Source: Verrucomicrobiaceae bacterium
GTDB lineage: Bacteria; Verrucomicrobiota; Verrucomicrobiia; Verrucomicrobiales; Verrucomicrobiaceae
DNA length: 64,000 nt
Direction of reading: 5' to 3'
NCBI GenBank assembly: GCA_016795465.1
Contig: JAEUHK010000092.1
Span: forward strand, 78,567 to 142,566
Part shown: piece after piece, positions 24,401-32,792 of the stretch
Numbering within the stretch: the first letter of the stretch is position 1
Layout of the letters: each line of letters opens with the position of its first letter
Notes under the pieces: model-generated
Told to the model about the DNA's origin: nothing
Databases searched by the model: none
What the model saw: only the letters and a program-made list of their open reading frames with translations
Translations under genes and position numbers: made by a program

Positions 24401-27324
24401 CCCAGGACTTCATGGGCCGCAGCGTCACCGTTCGCGATGCCGCGCCGCTGCTGGTGAGCAATGAAACGTCGCTGCCGCTGCTCGCGACGACTGCTGCAGT
24501 AAGCAGCGAGCTGCTCCCGGCGAACGTGCTGCAAGGCAAGCGCCTCTTTTACAATGCCGCCGATCCGCGCATGAGCGCCGACAGCTACATCTCCTGCGCG
24601 ACGTGCCATCTCGATGGTGGTCACGACGGACGCGTGTGGGACTTCACCGGTCGCGGCGAAGGTCTGCGCCGCACGACGGATCTGCGCGGCCGCAGCGGCC
24701 TCGGACATGGCGCGGTGCACTGGAGTGGCAACTTCGACGAGATTCAGGACTTCGAGCACGACATCCGCGGTCCGTTTGGCGGCACGGGCTTTTTGAATCT
24801 CTCACCGCAGCAATTCGCCGCGCAGCATCCGAGCCCCGCGAGCGGCAAAACGGGCCTCAGCAGCGATCTCGATGCGCTCGCGGCCTATGTGGCCTCGTTG
24901 ACGCCGGATCACACGCCTCGCAGTCCGCTGCGCAATGCGAACGGCACCTTCACCGCGGCCGCCGTGCGCGGTCAGGCCGTGTTTGCGACGCAAAACTGCG
25001 CGTCATGCCACAGCGGTGCCGCTTTCACGAACAGCACGCTCATGAATGTCGGCACGCAGTCCGCGCTCAGCGGCTCGCGCCTCGGGCAGACGCTTCCCGG
25101 CATCGACACGCCGACGTTGCACGGTCTGCATGCCACGCGAGTCTATTTGCATCACGGCCAGGCCGCGACGCTCGGCGAGGTCTTCAACTACGCGGGCGGC
25201 ACCTGGCTCGCCGGCGGGACGGGCGAGTTCTTCGGCGCGAACACGGGCATCTTTGCCGATACACCCGCGGAAGGCGGCGGTGGCTTCAATCGCGGCTACT
25301 TCAATGGCGCGGCGGCCTTCATCGGCGGCACGGAAAACATCTCTGGCGTGCGCTTCACGAATGTCGATGGCGGCAGCGGCAGCGGCGGCGCGGCTCGCAT
25401 CGCGCTGCGCTACATCAAGCAATACGCGGGCGGCACCGCGTATCTGCGTGTGAACGGCGTCTCGCAAACACTGACCGTGCTGCGCCAGACGCCCGATGCC
25501 TCATGGAACACCGCAGGCTGGCTGTGGCTCACCGTCGATGCCACGCTCAATGCGGGCGCGACGAACACCATCGAAGTGCTGCGCGGCAATGGCGATCTCA
25601 TCCTGAACGGCCTGCTCGTCGCGAATGCCTCGCAACTCGCCCTCGCGCAGCCGCATCGCCTCGTGCAAAGCCTTCCCAGCGGCGATCGCAGCGACCTGAT
25701 CGACTACTTGACGCAACTCGACGGTCGCGATGCGAATGGCGTGGCACTCGCCGCACCGACCGCGTCTTCACCGCAGGCTCCCGGCGTCGTCAGCGAGCCG
25801 CAAAGCCTCACTTTGGCCGAAGGCAATGCACTGAACTTCGTCGTGGCCGTCAGCGGCACCGGACCCTTCACTTATGAATGGCGTCGCGGCACCACGGTGG
25901 TCGGAACGAACAGCGCCGAGTTGCAAATCGCGTCCGTGAGCCTCGACGATGCCGGAAGCTACACCTGCACCATCACGAATGCGCAAGGCAGCGCTGTCAC
26001 CACGTCCGCCGTGCTCACCGTGAACGGCCCGCTCACCATCACGACGACCACTTTGGCCACCGGAACGGTCGGCGCGGCCTACAATGCCTCGCTCACGGCC
26101 AGCGGCGGCATTTCCACCCGCACATGGAGCCTCGACAGCGGCGTGTTGCCTGCGGGAATCACGCTTTCATCGAGCGGTGTGCTCAGCGGCACTCCAACAA
26201 CGGCCGCGCGTGCCAGTATCGTCGTGCGCGTGACCGATTCATCCGGCAGCGACACGCAAACGCTCGCGCTCGATGTCGCGCCCGTTGGTGGATTCGTGAG
26301 CGATCCCGATCTCATCCTGCATTACACCTTTGATGAAGGCAGCGGCACACGCGTGTGGGACAGCGCCCCGACCGGCAACAATCACGCCACCACCGTCGCT
26401 GGTGCGCAATGGATCGCGAATGGCCGATTCGGTGGCGCGTATGGTCCGGCGGCCACGAATGCTGGCATGACGAACTTCATTCCCGCGAACCAGGCCGATC
26501 TGAACTTCGACCCCCGCGGCCAGGCCTTCACGATGTCCGTTTGGTGCCGCACGACCGCGACGGGCTACAACATCCTCTTCGGCAAAGACGGCGGTGATCC
26601 CTACCGTGTCCAGCAACGGCTCTGGATCGCGCCAAGCCAGCTCCAAGGCATCAATGGCAATCAATACGGCGGCACCATCGCCAGCCCGATCAGCGATGGA
26701 GAATGGCATCTCGTCACGATGGTGAACTTCAACGACGCGGGCATCTGGCGCACCCGCGTCTATCTCGACAACGGCACCCAGAGCACCACCTTCAACACCG
26801 GTGCCGGCGGCACCGTGAACGAGCTATTGCGCATCGGCGGTATGAGCGCTGGCTGGAACGGCTGGCTGGGCCAAATTGACGACCTGCGCATCTACCGCCG
26901 CGCTTTGACCCAAACCGAGATCAACACCCTCTACACCGCCCCGAACCCCGAAACCTACGCAAGCTGGAGCGCCACGAATCTCCCCGCCAATCCGTCCCTC
27001 AACGGCCCCAATCACGACGCGAACGGCAACGGCATCCCAAACCTCATCGAGTTCATCGCCCCGCAGCCGCTTTCCATGCAACTCACCGGCGGCAACGCCA
27101 TCGTCAATCTCACCCGCAACAGCGCCGCTAGAGGTGTGACGCTCATCATCGAATGCAGCGAAGACCTCGCGATCTGGACCCCGCTGGCCACTTCGATCAA
27201 CGGAGCACCACCAACTGGCACCGCGACGATCTCCGAAGGCACCGGCACCGTGCGCACGCTCACCGTGCAGCACGCTGCATCGCCGACTCGGAGCTTTTAC
27301 CGTGTCAGAGCGGTGATGCCGTGA
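21496..27324 (+). CDS. Giant secreted di-haem cytochrome protein with propeller, Ig and LamG domains
   Basis: 1942 residues with a signal peptide (FSKALLFLTLVISAAAQ). The first third holds propeller-like and Ig-like segments; residues about 640-1010 read as a YncE-like propeller (VWSVNPDSNTVTVVNAVTG, then repeated SPDG blades). Two haem sites follow, CATCH (1034-1038) and CASCH (1168-1172), in a layout like di-haem cytochrome c peroxidase/MauG relatives. Then come an Ig domain (about 1428-1510, DDAGSYTCTITN), a putative-Ig He_PIG domain (LPAGITLSSSGVLSGTP), a LamG sandwich (1606-1812) and a tail with DANGNGIPNLIEF. It is presumably on or outside the outer membrane, with substrate unknown. It is divergent from the sigma factor. 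Confidence 0.9.
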   Translation: MPPIFSKALLFLTLVISAAAQVTTTGFNNAARTEAPGTLLSHPVTNGSEPIGRTTSLNYLNGWIIVGAEIPGSRPGSDLSLRVYDISDPANPVRRLPSDFGLSYPNNLWIQDNYGWNAHGTAQYGNLLLPQPIRVNGFGGLVELGGTNGIPSINSLPILYNRSSQAGPWLVGTQDGRMLWYGVEDADLTISRLYLNANNFVAGRLLATFDHVGPFGGGDWHPMLFGDLLIMARSGGAARDGVVVYRLSYNNMDDGNAANDSITPQFVGSLSGGFQGYWPNLFSDGTGLYVIGSTTDILIGADITQAAHPSGTGALQTVASLTVPGFTNASYPVYQDNFGFIHNRKIDMTRFLAGDANPIVLTLNEVNPPRPAGAPALPQGALVGVNTSQMSLPLGNLWLTGGYPIPSFNQGMGVWVHQQAADTTPPRVSFHIPQANRTNYPRHAPLSFLVHEHPRNGGPRNGIDFTVRPVGANDTLGAFVPGFLIHDFSGNMTFTPDAPLAADTTYQVDFLSNPALQIGFRDAAGNYIEPYSYRFSTGGGVNATAPPVFTSFTASSYQPAPNQAITVNAAATGTGTLEFRFNFDGTWGAWSTNASAGFTYTSAGRPRVLAQVRDAAGNIVTTSLKLLVITAPPAGPRPTQSSTLAIGDDAGTRRVWSVNPDSNTVTVVNAVTGSKEAEYAVGVSPRGIARDANGRYWVTCHGSDEIRVLNADGSTHATIPLAYGSAPFGIAASPDGTLLYVTLFGSGRVHRYSAAAPGNAPLTVSGVNSARAIAISADGARVFVTRFLSPDLEGQVGEFTATLGLTRIFSLTAARTIDGGDRAAGVPNYLAGIAISPDGTRAAVVSKQDNVQRGTFFGVGNLTHETTVRSVISFLDLTTNSEIPNSRRDFDNSDSPSAVTYTPLGDLLLITHQGNNRVVGIDAFNLAPLSDQVIGGSTTSQPAVLSLEVGTGLAPQGLLIDAASNRLFTQDFMGRSVTVRDAAPLLVSNETSLPLLATTAAVSSELLPANVLQGKRLFYNAADPRMSADSYISCATCHLDGGHDGRVWDFTGRGEGLRRTTDLRGRSGLGHGAVHWSGNFDEIQDFEHDIRGPFGGTGFLNLSPQQFAAQHPSPASGKTGLSSDLDALAAYVASLTPDHTPRSPLRNANGTFTAAAVRGQAVFATQNCASCHSGAAFTNSTLMNVGTQSALSGSRLGQTLPGIDTPTLHGLHATRVYLHHGQAATLGEVFNYAGGTWLAGGTGEFFGANTGIFADTPAEGGGGFNRGYFNGAAAFIGGTENISGVRFTNVDGGSGSGGAARIALRYIKQYAGGTAYLRVNGVSQTLTVLRQTPDASWNTAGWLWLTVDATLNAGATNTIEVLRGNGDLILNGLLVANASQLALAQPHRLVQSLPSGDRSDLIDYLTQLDGRDANGVALAAPTASSPQAPGVVSEPQSLTLAEGNALNFVVAVSGTGPFTYEWRRGTTVVGTNSAELQIASVSLDDAGSYTCTITNAQGSAVTTSAVLTVNGPLTITTTTLATGTVGAAYNASLTASGGISTRTWSLDSGVLPAGITLSSSGVLSGTPTTAARASIVVRVTDSSGSDTQTLALDVAPVGGFVSDPDLILHYTFDEGSGTRVWDSAPTGNNHATTVAGAQWIANGRFGGAYGPAATNAGMTNFIPANQADLNFDPRGQAFTMSVWCRTTATGYNILFGKDGGDPYRVQQRLWIAPSQLQGINGNQYGGTIASPISDGEWHLVTMVNFNDAGIWRTRVYLDNGTQSTTFNTGAGGTVNELLRIGGMSAGWNGWLGQIDDLRIYRRALTQTEINTLYTAPNPETYASWSATNLPANPSLNGPNHDANGNGIPNLIEFIAPQPLSMQLTGGNAIVNLTRNSAARGVTLIIECSEDLAIWTPLATSINGAPPTGTATISEGTGTVRTLTVQHAASPTRSFYRVRAVMP

Positions 27325-27383
27325 TTCTGAAGAGCTTCGCTTGAATGACAGACAGGCCTGCTGAGGCCGTTTTGTGTCGCGCC

Positions 27384-28628
27384 ATGAAGTTTGTCCTGTT
27401 TTTCGTTTTTGCTGCCATGCCTGTCTTTGCTGAGAAAGTCGGTCCTTGGGATCTTGATGCGCTGAAGAGCACCGTGCCGGCGATGAAGTGGGTGCGGCAG
27501 GACCAGCCGGTGCGTTCGCTGACTTATGCGGGCGAGAGGTATCAAGGGCACGACACCGAGGTGTTCGCGTTCTATGCCTCACCGCTCACGCTTGGGGTTG
27601 ATGTGAAGCCAGGAACGAAGTTTCCCGGTGTCGTGTGTATCCACGGCGGCGGCGGCACGGCCTTCGCGGATTGGGTGCATCTGTGGGCGAAGCGAGGCTA
27701 CGCGGTCATCGCGATGGATTTGAATGGCTCGCGTCCGCCTGATCCCGAATTTGATCCGAAGACCGGCATGGCAATCGGCAACGGTCATCGTGGGGTGCGC
27801 ACCCGCTTGCCGAACGGTGGGCCAGCGCATGGTCATCCGGAGAAGTTTGACTGTGTGCTCACGCCCGACACGAGCGACGACTGGCCTTTCCATGCTGCGG
27901 CGAGCGTGATGCGGGCGCATTCACTGCTGCGCAGCTTTCCGGAGGTCGATGCAGAGCACGCGGCGGTCACCGGAATCAGTTGGGGCGGCTACACGACGTG
28001 CCTCGTGGCGTCGCTGGACGATCGCTTCAAGGCCGCCGTGCCGGTCTATGGCTGCGGCTTTCTCCACGAAGGCGAGTCCGTGCAGAAGCCGAGCATCGAC
28101 AAGCTGGATGCCGCACATCGGGCCTTGTGGGTGAAGGAGTATGATCCCGGAAGCCTGCTGCCGCGCTGCCGTGTGCCCATCTTCTTCGTGAATGGCACGA
28201 ACGACGTCCACTACGTCCTCGACAGCTACATGAAGAGCTACGCGGTCGTGCCTGGTGAGAAACACCTCCGCATCGAAGTAAACATGCCGCATGGTCATCC
28301 GCCCGGCTGGGCGCCTCAGGAGATCGGGCTCTTCATTGATTCGAAGTGCCGTGGCGGCTTGGCATTGCCCGTGCCCGGCAAACCGGAGGTTCGTGGGGAT
28401 CAGGTGGTGGTCACCTGCACCTCCAGCGTTCCGTTGAAGGAAGCGAAGCTGAACTACACGACCGACACCAGTTCGCGATCCAAGCGAAAATGGACCAGCG
28501 TTCCCGCCACGATCACTGGAAGCACCATCACCGTTCCCAAACCGCCCGCTGGAGCCAACACTTGGTATGTCTCTTTTTCCGACGAACGCGGGGCGATGGT
28601 GAGCACCGAGGTCGTTCTGGTGCCGTGA
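27384..28628 (+). CDS. Secreted alpha/beta-hydrolase (acetylxylan-esterase/dienelactone-hydrolase-like)
   Basis: 414 residues from the ATG at 27384, which begins a clear signal peptide (MKFVLFFVFAAMPVFAEK). The hydrolase core shows the oxyanion segment GVVCIHGGGGTAFADW, the nucleophile elbow GISWGGYTT, a late acid region (PIFFVNGTNDVHYVLDS) and a histidine segment NMPHGHPPGW. The last 90 residues look like a small beta-sandwich. It is probably a periplasmic or secreted esterase acting on acylated polysaccharide. It starts 59 bp after the giant cytochrome protein on the same strand. Confidence 0.85.
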   Translation: MKFVLFFVFAAMPVFAEKVGPWDLDALKSTVPAMKWVRQDQPVRSLTYAGERYQGHDTEVFAFYASPLTLGVDVKPGTKFPGVVCIHGGGGTAFADWVHLWAKRGYAVIAMDLNGSRPPDPEFDPKTGMAIGNGHRGVRTRLPNGGPAHGHPEKFDCVLTPDTSDDWPFHAAASVMRAHSLLRSFPEVDAEHAAVTGISWGGYTTCLVASLDDRFKAAVPVYGCGFLHEGESVQKPSIDKLDAAHRALWVKEYDPGSLLPRCRVPIFFVNGTNDVHYVLDSYMKSYAVVPGEKHLRIEVNMPHGHPPGWAPQEIGLFIDSKCRGGLALPVPGKPEVRGDQVVVTCTSSVPLKEAKLNYTTDTSSRSKRKWTSVPATITGSTITVPKPPAGANTWYVSFSDERGAMVSTEVVLVP

Positions 28629-28644
28629 GCGTGTTTCGAGGTCA

Positions 28645-29853
28645 TCACGCCTCGTTTTTCGCCGGAGGATCGCGGAAGAAGATGAGGAAGAGCACTAGCA
28701 CGCCGACGGCAATCCATGCCGGTGTGCTCCAGATGGCGGCCCAGTCGTGGGCGATGTCGCCTTTCGGTGTGGCGAGCTTGTTGGACTCCATCACGGAGCC
28801 GGCGAGGTAGGTGCCGAAGAGCGAGCCAAAGCCCCACAGGATGATGGCGATGAGGCCCTGGGCCGCGCCGCGGATGCGTTCGTTGGCTTCAGCATCGACG
28901 TAGAGCTGTCCGGCGATGAAGAGGAAGTCGTAGCAGATGCCGTGGAGCAGGATGGCGGCAAAAATGAGCACGGTGCCGCTGCTGGAGGCGCTGGCACTGA
29001 GCAGGAAGTAGCGCGTGATCCACGCGGCGATGCCGAGGAAGATGGTTTTCTTGTAGCCGAGCTTTTTGAGCATCACCGGCATCAGGATGAGAAAGATGAT
29101 GTCGGAGATCTGCGCGAGGGTCATCTTGCTGGCCATGTCCGACCACTTCAGCTGCGTGAGGTAGGTGCCGAGATTCACGAAGTAGAAGTATAGCGGGATG
29201 CAGATGAGGAACATGCACAGGATGAAGATGGCGAAGGCGGGCTTCTTCAGCAGCGCGAGGGCATCGAGGCCCAAAACCTCGCCCAGCGAGACGTTCTGGC
29301 CTTTTTTTCGCGGCGGCGTGTGTGGCAGCGTGAGCGCGAAGAGGCCGAACACCATCGAGATGCCGCCTGCGAGGTAGTATTGCAGCGGTGACTGCTCGCC
29401 TTTCACGAGGCTGAGCACCACACCGCCCGCAATCCAGCCGACCGCGGAGAAAATCTTCACAAACGGGAAATCCTTCTTCGCATCGGCGAGGTGCGTCATC
29501 GAGACGGAGTTGCCGAGCGCGAGCGTCGGTGCGTAAAGCGTGCAGTAGAGGATGAGCATCGGATAAAACGCCCCGAAGGTCTTAAACTGCGGCATGCAGA
29601 GCATCACCAACCCGCCCACCACACCGAGCACCGCGATGATCTTCTCCGAAGCAAAGTAGCGGTCCGCGATGAGCCCGACGATGAAGGGCGAAAGGATCGC
29701 GCCCCACGCAAACGCGCCATACGCGAGCCCGATCTGCTGCCCGCTGAAGCTCAAGGTGCCCAAGTAGGCCCCGAGGGTCATGTACCATGTGCTCCAGATG
29801 AAATACTGGAGGAACATGAAGAGCGAGAGCTTGGTCTTGAGCGCGGATTGCAT
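28645..29853 (-). CDS. MFS transporter, nucleoside:H+ symporter family
   Basis: 402 residues from the ATG at 29853 (MQSALKTKLSLFMFLQYF). About twelve membrane segments are visible, with MFLQYFIWSTWYMTLGAYL in helix 1 and FAWGAILSPFIVGLIADRYF in the helix 2-3 region, where the loop motif GLIADRYF fits the nucleoside:H+ symporter (NupG/XapB) branch. A positively charged central loop (PHTPPRKKGQNVSLGE) separates the two halves. Cargo is probably a nucleoside, matching the nucleoside hydrolases, ribokinase and purine nucleoside phosphorylase elsewhere in the window. It converges with the esterase gene. Confidence 0.85.
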   Translation of the reverse strand: MQSALKTKLSLFMFLQYFIWSTWYMTLGAYLGTLSFSGQQIGLAYGAFAWGAILSPFIVGLIADRYFASEKIIAVLGVVGGLVMLCMPQFKTFGAFYPMLILYCTLYAPTLALGNSVSMTHLADAKKDFPFVKIFSAVGWIAGGVVLSLVKGEQSPLQYYLAGGISMVFGLFALTLPHTPPRKKGQNVSLGEVLGLDALALLKKPAFAIFILCMFLICIPLYFYFVNLGTYLTQLKWSDMASKMTLAQISDIIFLILMPVMLKKLGYKKTIFLGIAAWITRYFLLSASASSSGTVLIFAAILLHGICYDFLFIAGQLYVDAEANERIRGAAQGLIAIILWGFGSLFGTYLAGSVMESNKLATPKGDIAHDWAAIWSTPAWIAVGVLVLFLIFFRDPPAKNEA

Positions 29854-29963
29854 GGCGTGAGGCTCAAACCTACGCCGACGGGGCGGGAAGCTGTCTTTTG
29901 GACACGAGTTCCCGCCGAGAGATTCGGTTGGCAAAGGAGGCCGCTCCTCGCTACCTTGTCCAC

Positions 29964-30191
29964 ATGACCGAAGCCGAACGCGAACTCACCAAACGCTGGG
30001 TGCAGACCTGGGTGCAGGCCGCGCCCGAACTGCAGAAGGTGCGTGACGCGGACATCCGCGCGGCGGACACGGCCAGCATGATCGAGTGCACCGCCGCCCT
30101 CTTTCGTGATGCGGTGAAGAACTTTCCGCCGAAGCCTGTGTCGGGTCTGGTGGAGCAGCAGAAGTGGTTCATGAAGCTGCATCGCGCATGA
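29964..30191 (+). CDS. Small helical protein preceding a nucleotidyltransferase
   Basis: 75 residues from the ATG at 29964 (MTEAERELTKRWVQTW). It is predicted helical, with conserved-looking tryptophans (KRWVQTW, QQKWFM) and no known motif. Its stop overlaps the next start as ATGA (30188-30191), so it is translationally coupled to the nucleotidyltransferase gene. The size and coupling resemble the antitoxin position of a two-gene toxin-antitoxin module, but the sequence does not resemble AbiEi, HEPN or MntA/HepT partners that I know. Confidence 0.65.
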   Translation: MTEAERELTKRWVQTWVQAAPELQKVRDADIRAADTASMIECTAALFRDAVKNFPPKPVSGLVEQQKWFMKLHRA

Positions 30192-30766
30192 AAGACCTTG
30201 TTGTACAGGCCCAAGAACTCCAAATCCTGCTCATCGGCCAAGGGTGGGAGTTTTGTTTCATCGGAGGCATCGCTATTCAGCGCTGGAGCGAGCCCCGGCT
30301 CACCAAGGACATGGACATCACGCTGTTAACCGGCTTCGGAGGCGAAGAGAAGTTCATCGATTTTCTGCTCCAGCATTTTGAGTCGCGCATCCCGGATGCG
30401 CGTGAGTTTGCTCTTCGAAATCGTGTCCTGCTGCTGCGCAATGCGGATGGAACCGGCATCGATGTGGCGCTCGGTGCGCTGCCCTTTGAAATGGGAGCCG
30501 TTCGTCGGTCTGAAAGACTGGAGTATGCCCCAGGCATTTCGCTCCGCACCTGCACCGCCGAGGACCTGATTGTGATGAAGGCTTTTGCGAGCCGTCCGAT
30601 CGACTGGAATGACATTCGCGGCATTTTGGTCCGCCAAGGCACGCGAAAGCTCGATTGGGCTTACATTCGACGAGAGTTGCAGCCACTTTGCGAAGCCAAG
30701 GAAGCGCCGGAGATTCTTACGCGGCTGGAAGCGCTGCGGCGCGAAGTCGCGGACACGGAGGCGTGA
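30188..30766 (+). CDS. Nucleotidyltransferase-fold protein (AbiEii-like)
   Basis: 192 residues from the ATG at 30188, in ATGA overlap with the upstream 75-aa gene. The N-terminal third has the minimal nucleotidyltransferase signature FCFIGGIAIQRWSEPRLTKD followed by MDITL, which gives the GG...R.T.D.D pattern of AbiEii/MenT-like and Rv2545-like proteins. A later aspartate, GTGIDVALG, would complete the triad. The C-terminal part includes CTAEDLIVMKAFASRPIDW and NDIRGIL, typical of the same family. It is probably a nucleotide- or tRNA-modifying toxin-like enzyme. It is not a CD-NTase. Confidence 0.8.
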   Translation: MKDLVVQAQELQILLIGQGWEFCFIGGIAIQRWSEPRLTKDMDITLLTGFGGEEKFIDFLLQHFESRIPDAREFALRNRVLLLRNADGTGIDVALGALPFEMGAVRRSERLEYAPGISLRTCTAEDLIVMKAFASRPIDWNDIRGILVRQGTRKLDWAYIRRELQPLCEAKEAPEILTRLEALRREVADTEA

Positions 30767-30775
30767 TCTTGGCAC

Positions 30776-30806
30776 AAAAAAGCCCGGAGAGGTCATCTCC
30801 GGGCTT
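30776..30806 (-). terminator. Rho-independent terminator of the PQQ-propeller gene
   Basis: The arms AAGCCCGGAGA (30780-30790) and TCTCCGGGCTT (30796-30806) are perfect with a 5-nt loop. On the minus strand the stem is followed by a run of Ts, the complement of the AAAAAA at 30776-30781. It lies 29 bp beyond the PQQ-protein stop. Confidence 0.88.
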
Positions 30807-30834
30807 CGAATGAGTCGAGTCTATCTGCGGTGAA

Positions 30835-32097
30835 TCAGTTCACGTCGAGGCACACACCTTCTTTGGTGCTGCGGGCGTAGATTTTGCCGCCGGCGAGGAC
30901 GGGGTAGCTCCAGACTTTGCCTTCGAGGACGTCTTTGCGGGCGACTTCGCTGTATTTCTCGGGATTGGCGGCGGCGACGACGACTTCGCCTTTGTCGCTG
31001 GTGGCGACGACTTTGTCGCCGACGAGGATGAGCTGGCCGGGGCCGAAGCCGCCTTCTTTCCACATGTCCTTGCCGGTGCGGATGTCCACGCAGGCGAGCG
31101 GGCCGCTGCCGTATTCCTTGAAGCTGAACATGCCATAAAGGTAGCCGTCCTTCACGACGGGTGTGCTCCAGTGGTTGAAGCACTCGTTTTCACGACGCCA
31201 GATCTGCTCGGCGGAGAGTTTGCTGCCTTTTTTGCTGAGCTTGAAGGCACCGGCACCGACGCCGTAACCGGCGCTGCAATACACGATGTCTTCAAACACG
31301 ACCGGCGAGGCGGCGGTGCTGACTTTGTAGGGGAACTCGGCACGCCAGAGGACGTCGCCCTTCTTTGGCTCGACACCGACGAGGCCGGTCTGGGTGAAGA
31401 AGATGGCCTGATGCACGCCGTGGATGTCGGCGATGATCGGGGTGGCGTGGGTCATCTTGTCGTCCTCGCCCTTCCACACGACTTTGCCGGTGTTCTTGTT
31501 CAAACCGATGAGCGCCTGACCTTTGCCGCCGCCGGCGAGCAGGAGGATGTCGCCATCGATGAGCGGGGAGGCGGCGTTCTGCCACTTGATCATTTCGCCA
31601 CTGTTTTCCTTCATCACATCGTGATCCCACACGGCTTTGCCGGTGGCGGCGTCGAAGGCGAAGACGTGGAGAAGGCTGTCGATGACGTAAACTTTGTCGC
31701 CGTCGATCACGGGCGAGCTGCGGGAGCCGTCGCCGCCTTTGTTGTCGCCGGTGCCGGCGTCGCCGCCGCCGTCATACTTCGGGATGACGCTGAGGGGCTT
31801 GCTCCAGACTTCCTTGCCGCTGGCGGCGTCGTAGCAGGCGAGCATTTCGCCGGTGTTGCCATCGGTTTCGCCGGTGACGAGCGTGTAGGCCTTGCCACCT
31901 GCGACCGCGAAGCTGCTGAAGCCGAGGTTGGTGGGCGATTTCCAGACTTCCTTGAGGCTCCATTTGGCGCCAGCGAGGGCTGGAACGGCTCCATTGCCCG
32001 CCGGGCCGCGGAACTTGGCCCAGTCGGTGGATTCAGCGGAGAAAGCGGCCGTGGCGAGCGCCAGGCCGAGCGCGGTGGTGAGGTGGGTGCGTGTCAT
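30835..32097 (-). CDS. Secreted PQQ-like (outer membrane PQQ/quinoprotein-type) beta-propeller
   Basis: 420 residues from the ATG at 32097, giving a signal peptide (LTTALGLALATAAFSAES). Repeated blades include LACYDAASGKEVWSKPL, VFAFDAATGKAVWDHDV, LIGLNKNTGKVVWKGED and ACVDIRTGKDMWKEGG, the AxDxxTGKxxW pattern of PQQ-like repeats. The full catalytic set of a quinoprotein dehydrogenase is not evident, so a structural or binding role similar to the many PVC propeller proteins is as likely. A strong terminator follows. It is not obviously linked to nuoC upstream, 110 bp away. Confidence 0.88.
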   Translation of the reverse strand: MTRTHLTTALGLALATAAFSAESTDWAKFRGPAGNGAVPALAGAKWSLKEVWKSPTNLGFSSFAVAGGKAYTLVTGETDGNTGEMLACYDAASGKEVWSKPLSVIPKYDGGGDAGTGDNKGGDGSRSSPVIDGDKVYVIDSLLHVFAFDAATGKAVWDHDVMKENSGEMIKWQNAASPLIDGDILLLAGGGKGQALIGLNKNTGKVVWKGEDDKMTHATPIIADIHGVHQAIFFTQTGLVGVEPKKGDVLWRAEFPYKVSTAASPVVFEDIVYCSAGYGVGAGAFKLSKKGSKLSAEQIWRRENECFNHWSTPVVKDGYLYGMFSFKEYGSGPLACVDIRTGKDMWKEGGFGPGQLILVGDKVVATSDKGEVVVAAANPEKYSEVARKDVLEGKVWSYPVLAGGKIYARSTKEGVCLDVN

Positions 32098-32207
32098 GAT
32101 GTGGATGAGAGAAGGGGAACGCAGGGCGTGATGGGCTCTTTCTAGCCGCACAATGATCCGGCGGATCGGACTGATCGGTCAGATCAGACGGTTGTGTCGG
32201 ATGAAGA

Positions 32208-32780
32208 TCACTCCACTGGACGACGCGAACGAGGCTCGCGTGTCACGGTATCGCCAGTGCCGGCGCTGGTGACGAAAGGACCGTCGGCCATCGGCGCGAC
32301 TTTGGTGAAGCCGACGTCGGGCATCTCGCTGGGCTTGCCTTCGAGGGGGAAATCCTTCCGCAGCGGGAAGAAGGGATAGCCTTCCCACATGAGGATGCGG
32401 CGCAGGTCCGGGTGGCCGCTGAACTTGATGCCCATCATGTCGTAAACCTCGCGCTCATGCCAGTCGGCGGTCGGCCAGATGTCGCTGACAGTGGGGACAT
32501 CCACATCCTCGGCCACGGCGGCACGCACGCGGAGGTGCTGGTGGTGGCCATAACCGTAGATCTCATACACCATCTCAAAGCGTGGCTCTTTGCCCATGTA
32601 GTCGAGGCTGGAGACATCCACGAGGTAGTCGAAGGCCAGTTCATCGCGGCAGTATTTCAGCAGCGGCTTCGCGCTTTCGAGCGTGACGACGAGCGTGTGC
32701 TCGCCGCGGAATTCCTTCGTTTCGAGCACGGCGGAGCCGAATTTCTGCTTCAAGGCTTCAACCATCTGGGCGGCGTTCAT
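32208..32780 (-). CDS. nuoC: NADH-quinone oxidoreductase subunit C
   Basis: 190 residues. It is part of the peripheral arm of respiratory complex I, next to NuoD and NuoB at the quinone site. The family signature is WHEREVYDMMGIKFSGHPDL (about residues 125-144), followed by RRILMWEGYPFFPLRKDFPL. The C-terminus (SRRPVE) is short. It lies 12 bp downstream of nuoB. No nuoD follows; the next gene is a PQQ-propeller. In most complex I operons the order is nuoABCD, so this is an isolated BC pair. Confidence 0.95.
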   Translation of the reverse strand: MNAAQMVEALKQKFGSAVLETKEFRGEHTLVVTLESAKPLLKYCRDELAFDYLVDVSSLDYMGKEPRFEMVYEIYGYGHHQHLRVRAAVAEDVDVPTVSDIWPTADWHEREVYDMMGIKFSGHPDLRRILMWEGYPFFPLRKDFPLEGKPSEMPDVGFTKVAPMADGPFVTSAGTGDTVTREPRSRRPVE

Positions 32781-32792
32781 GGCGTCGAAAAA

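Noticed and set aside
30188..30766. Possible CD-NTase partner for the STING-like protein
   Set aside because: The nucleotidyltransferase is of AbiEii type, about 12 kb away on the other strand and in its own coupled module; it lacks the CD-NTase GSxxxG...DxD layout.
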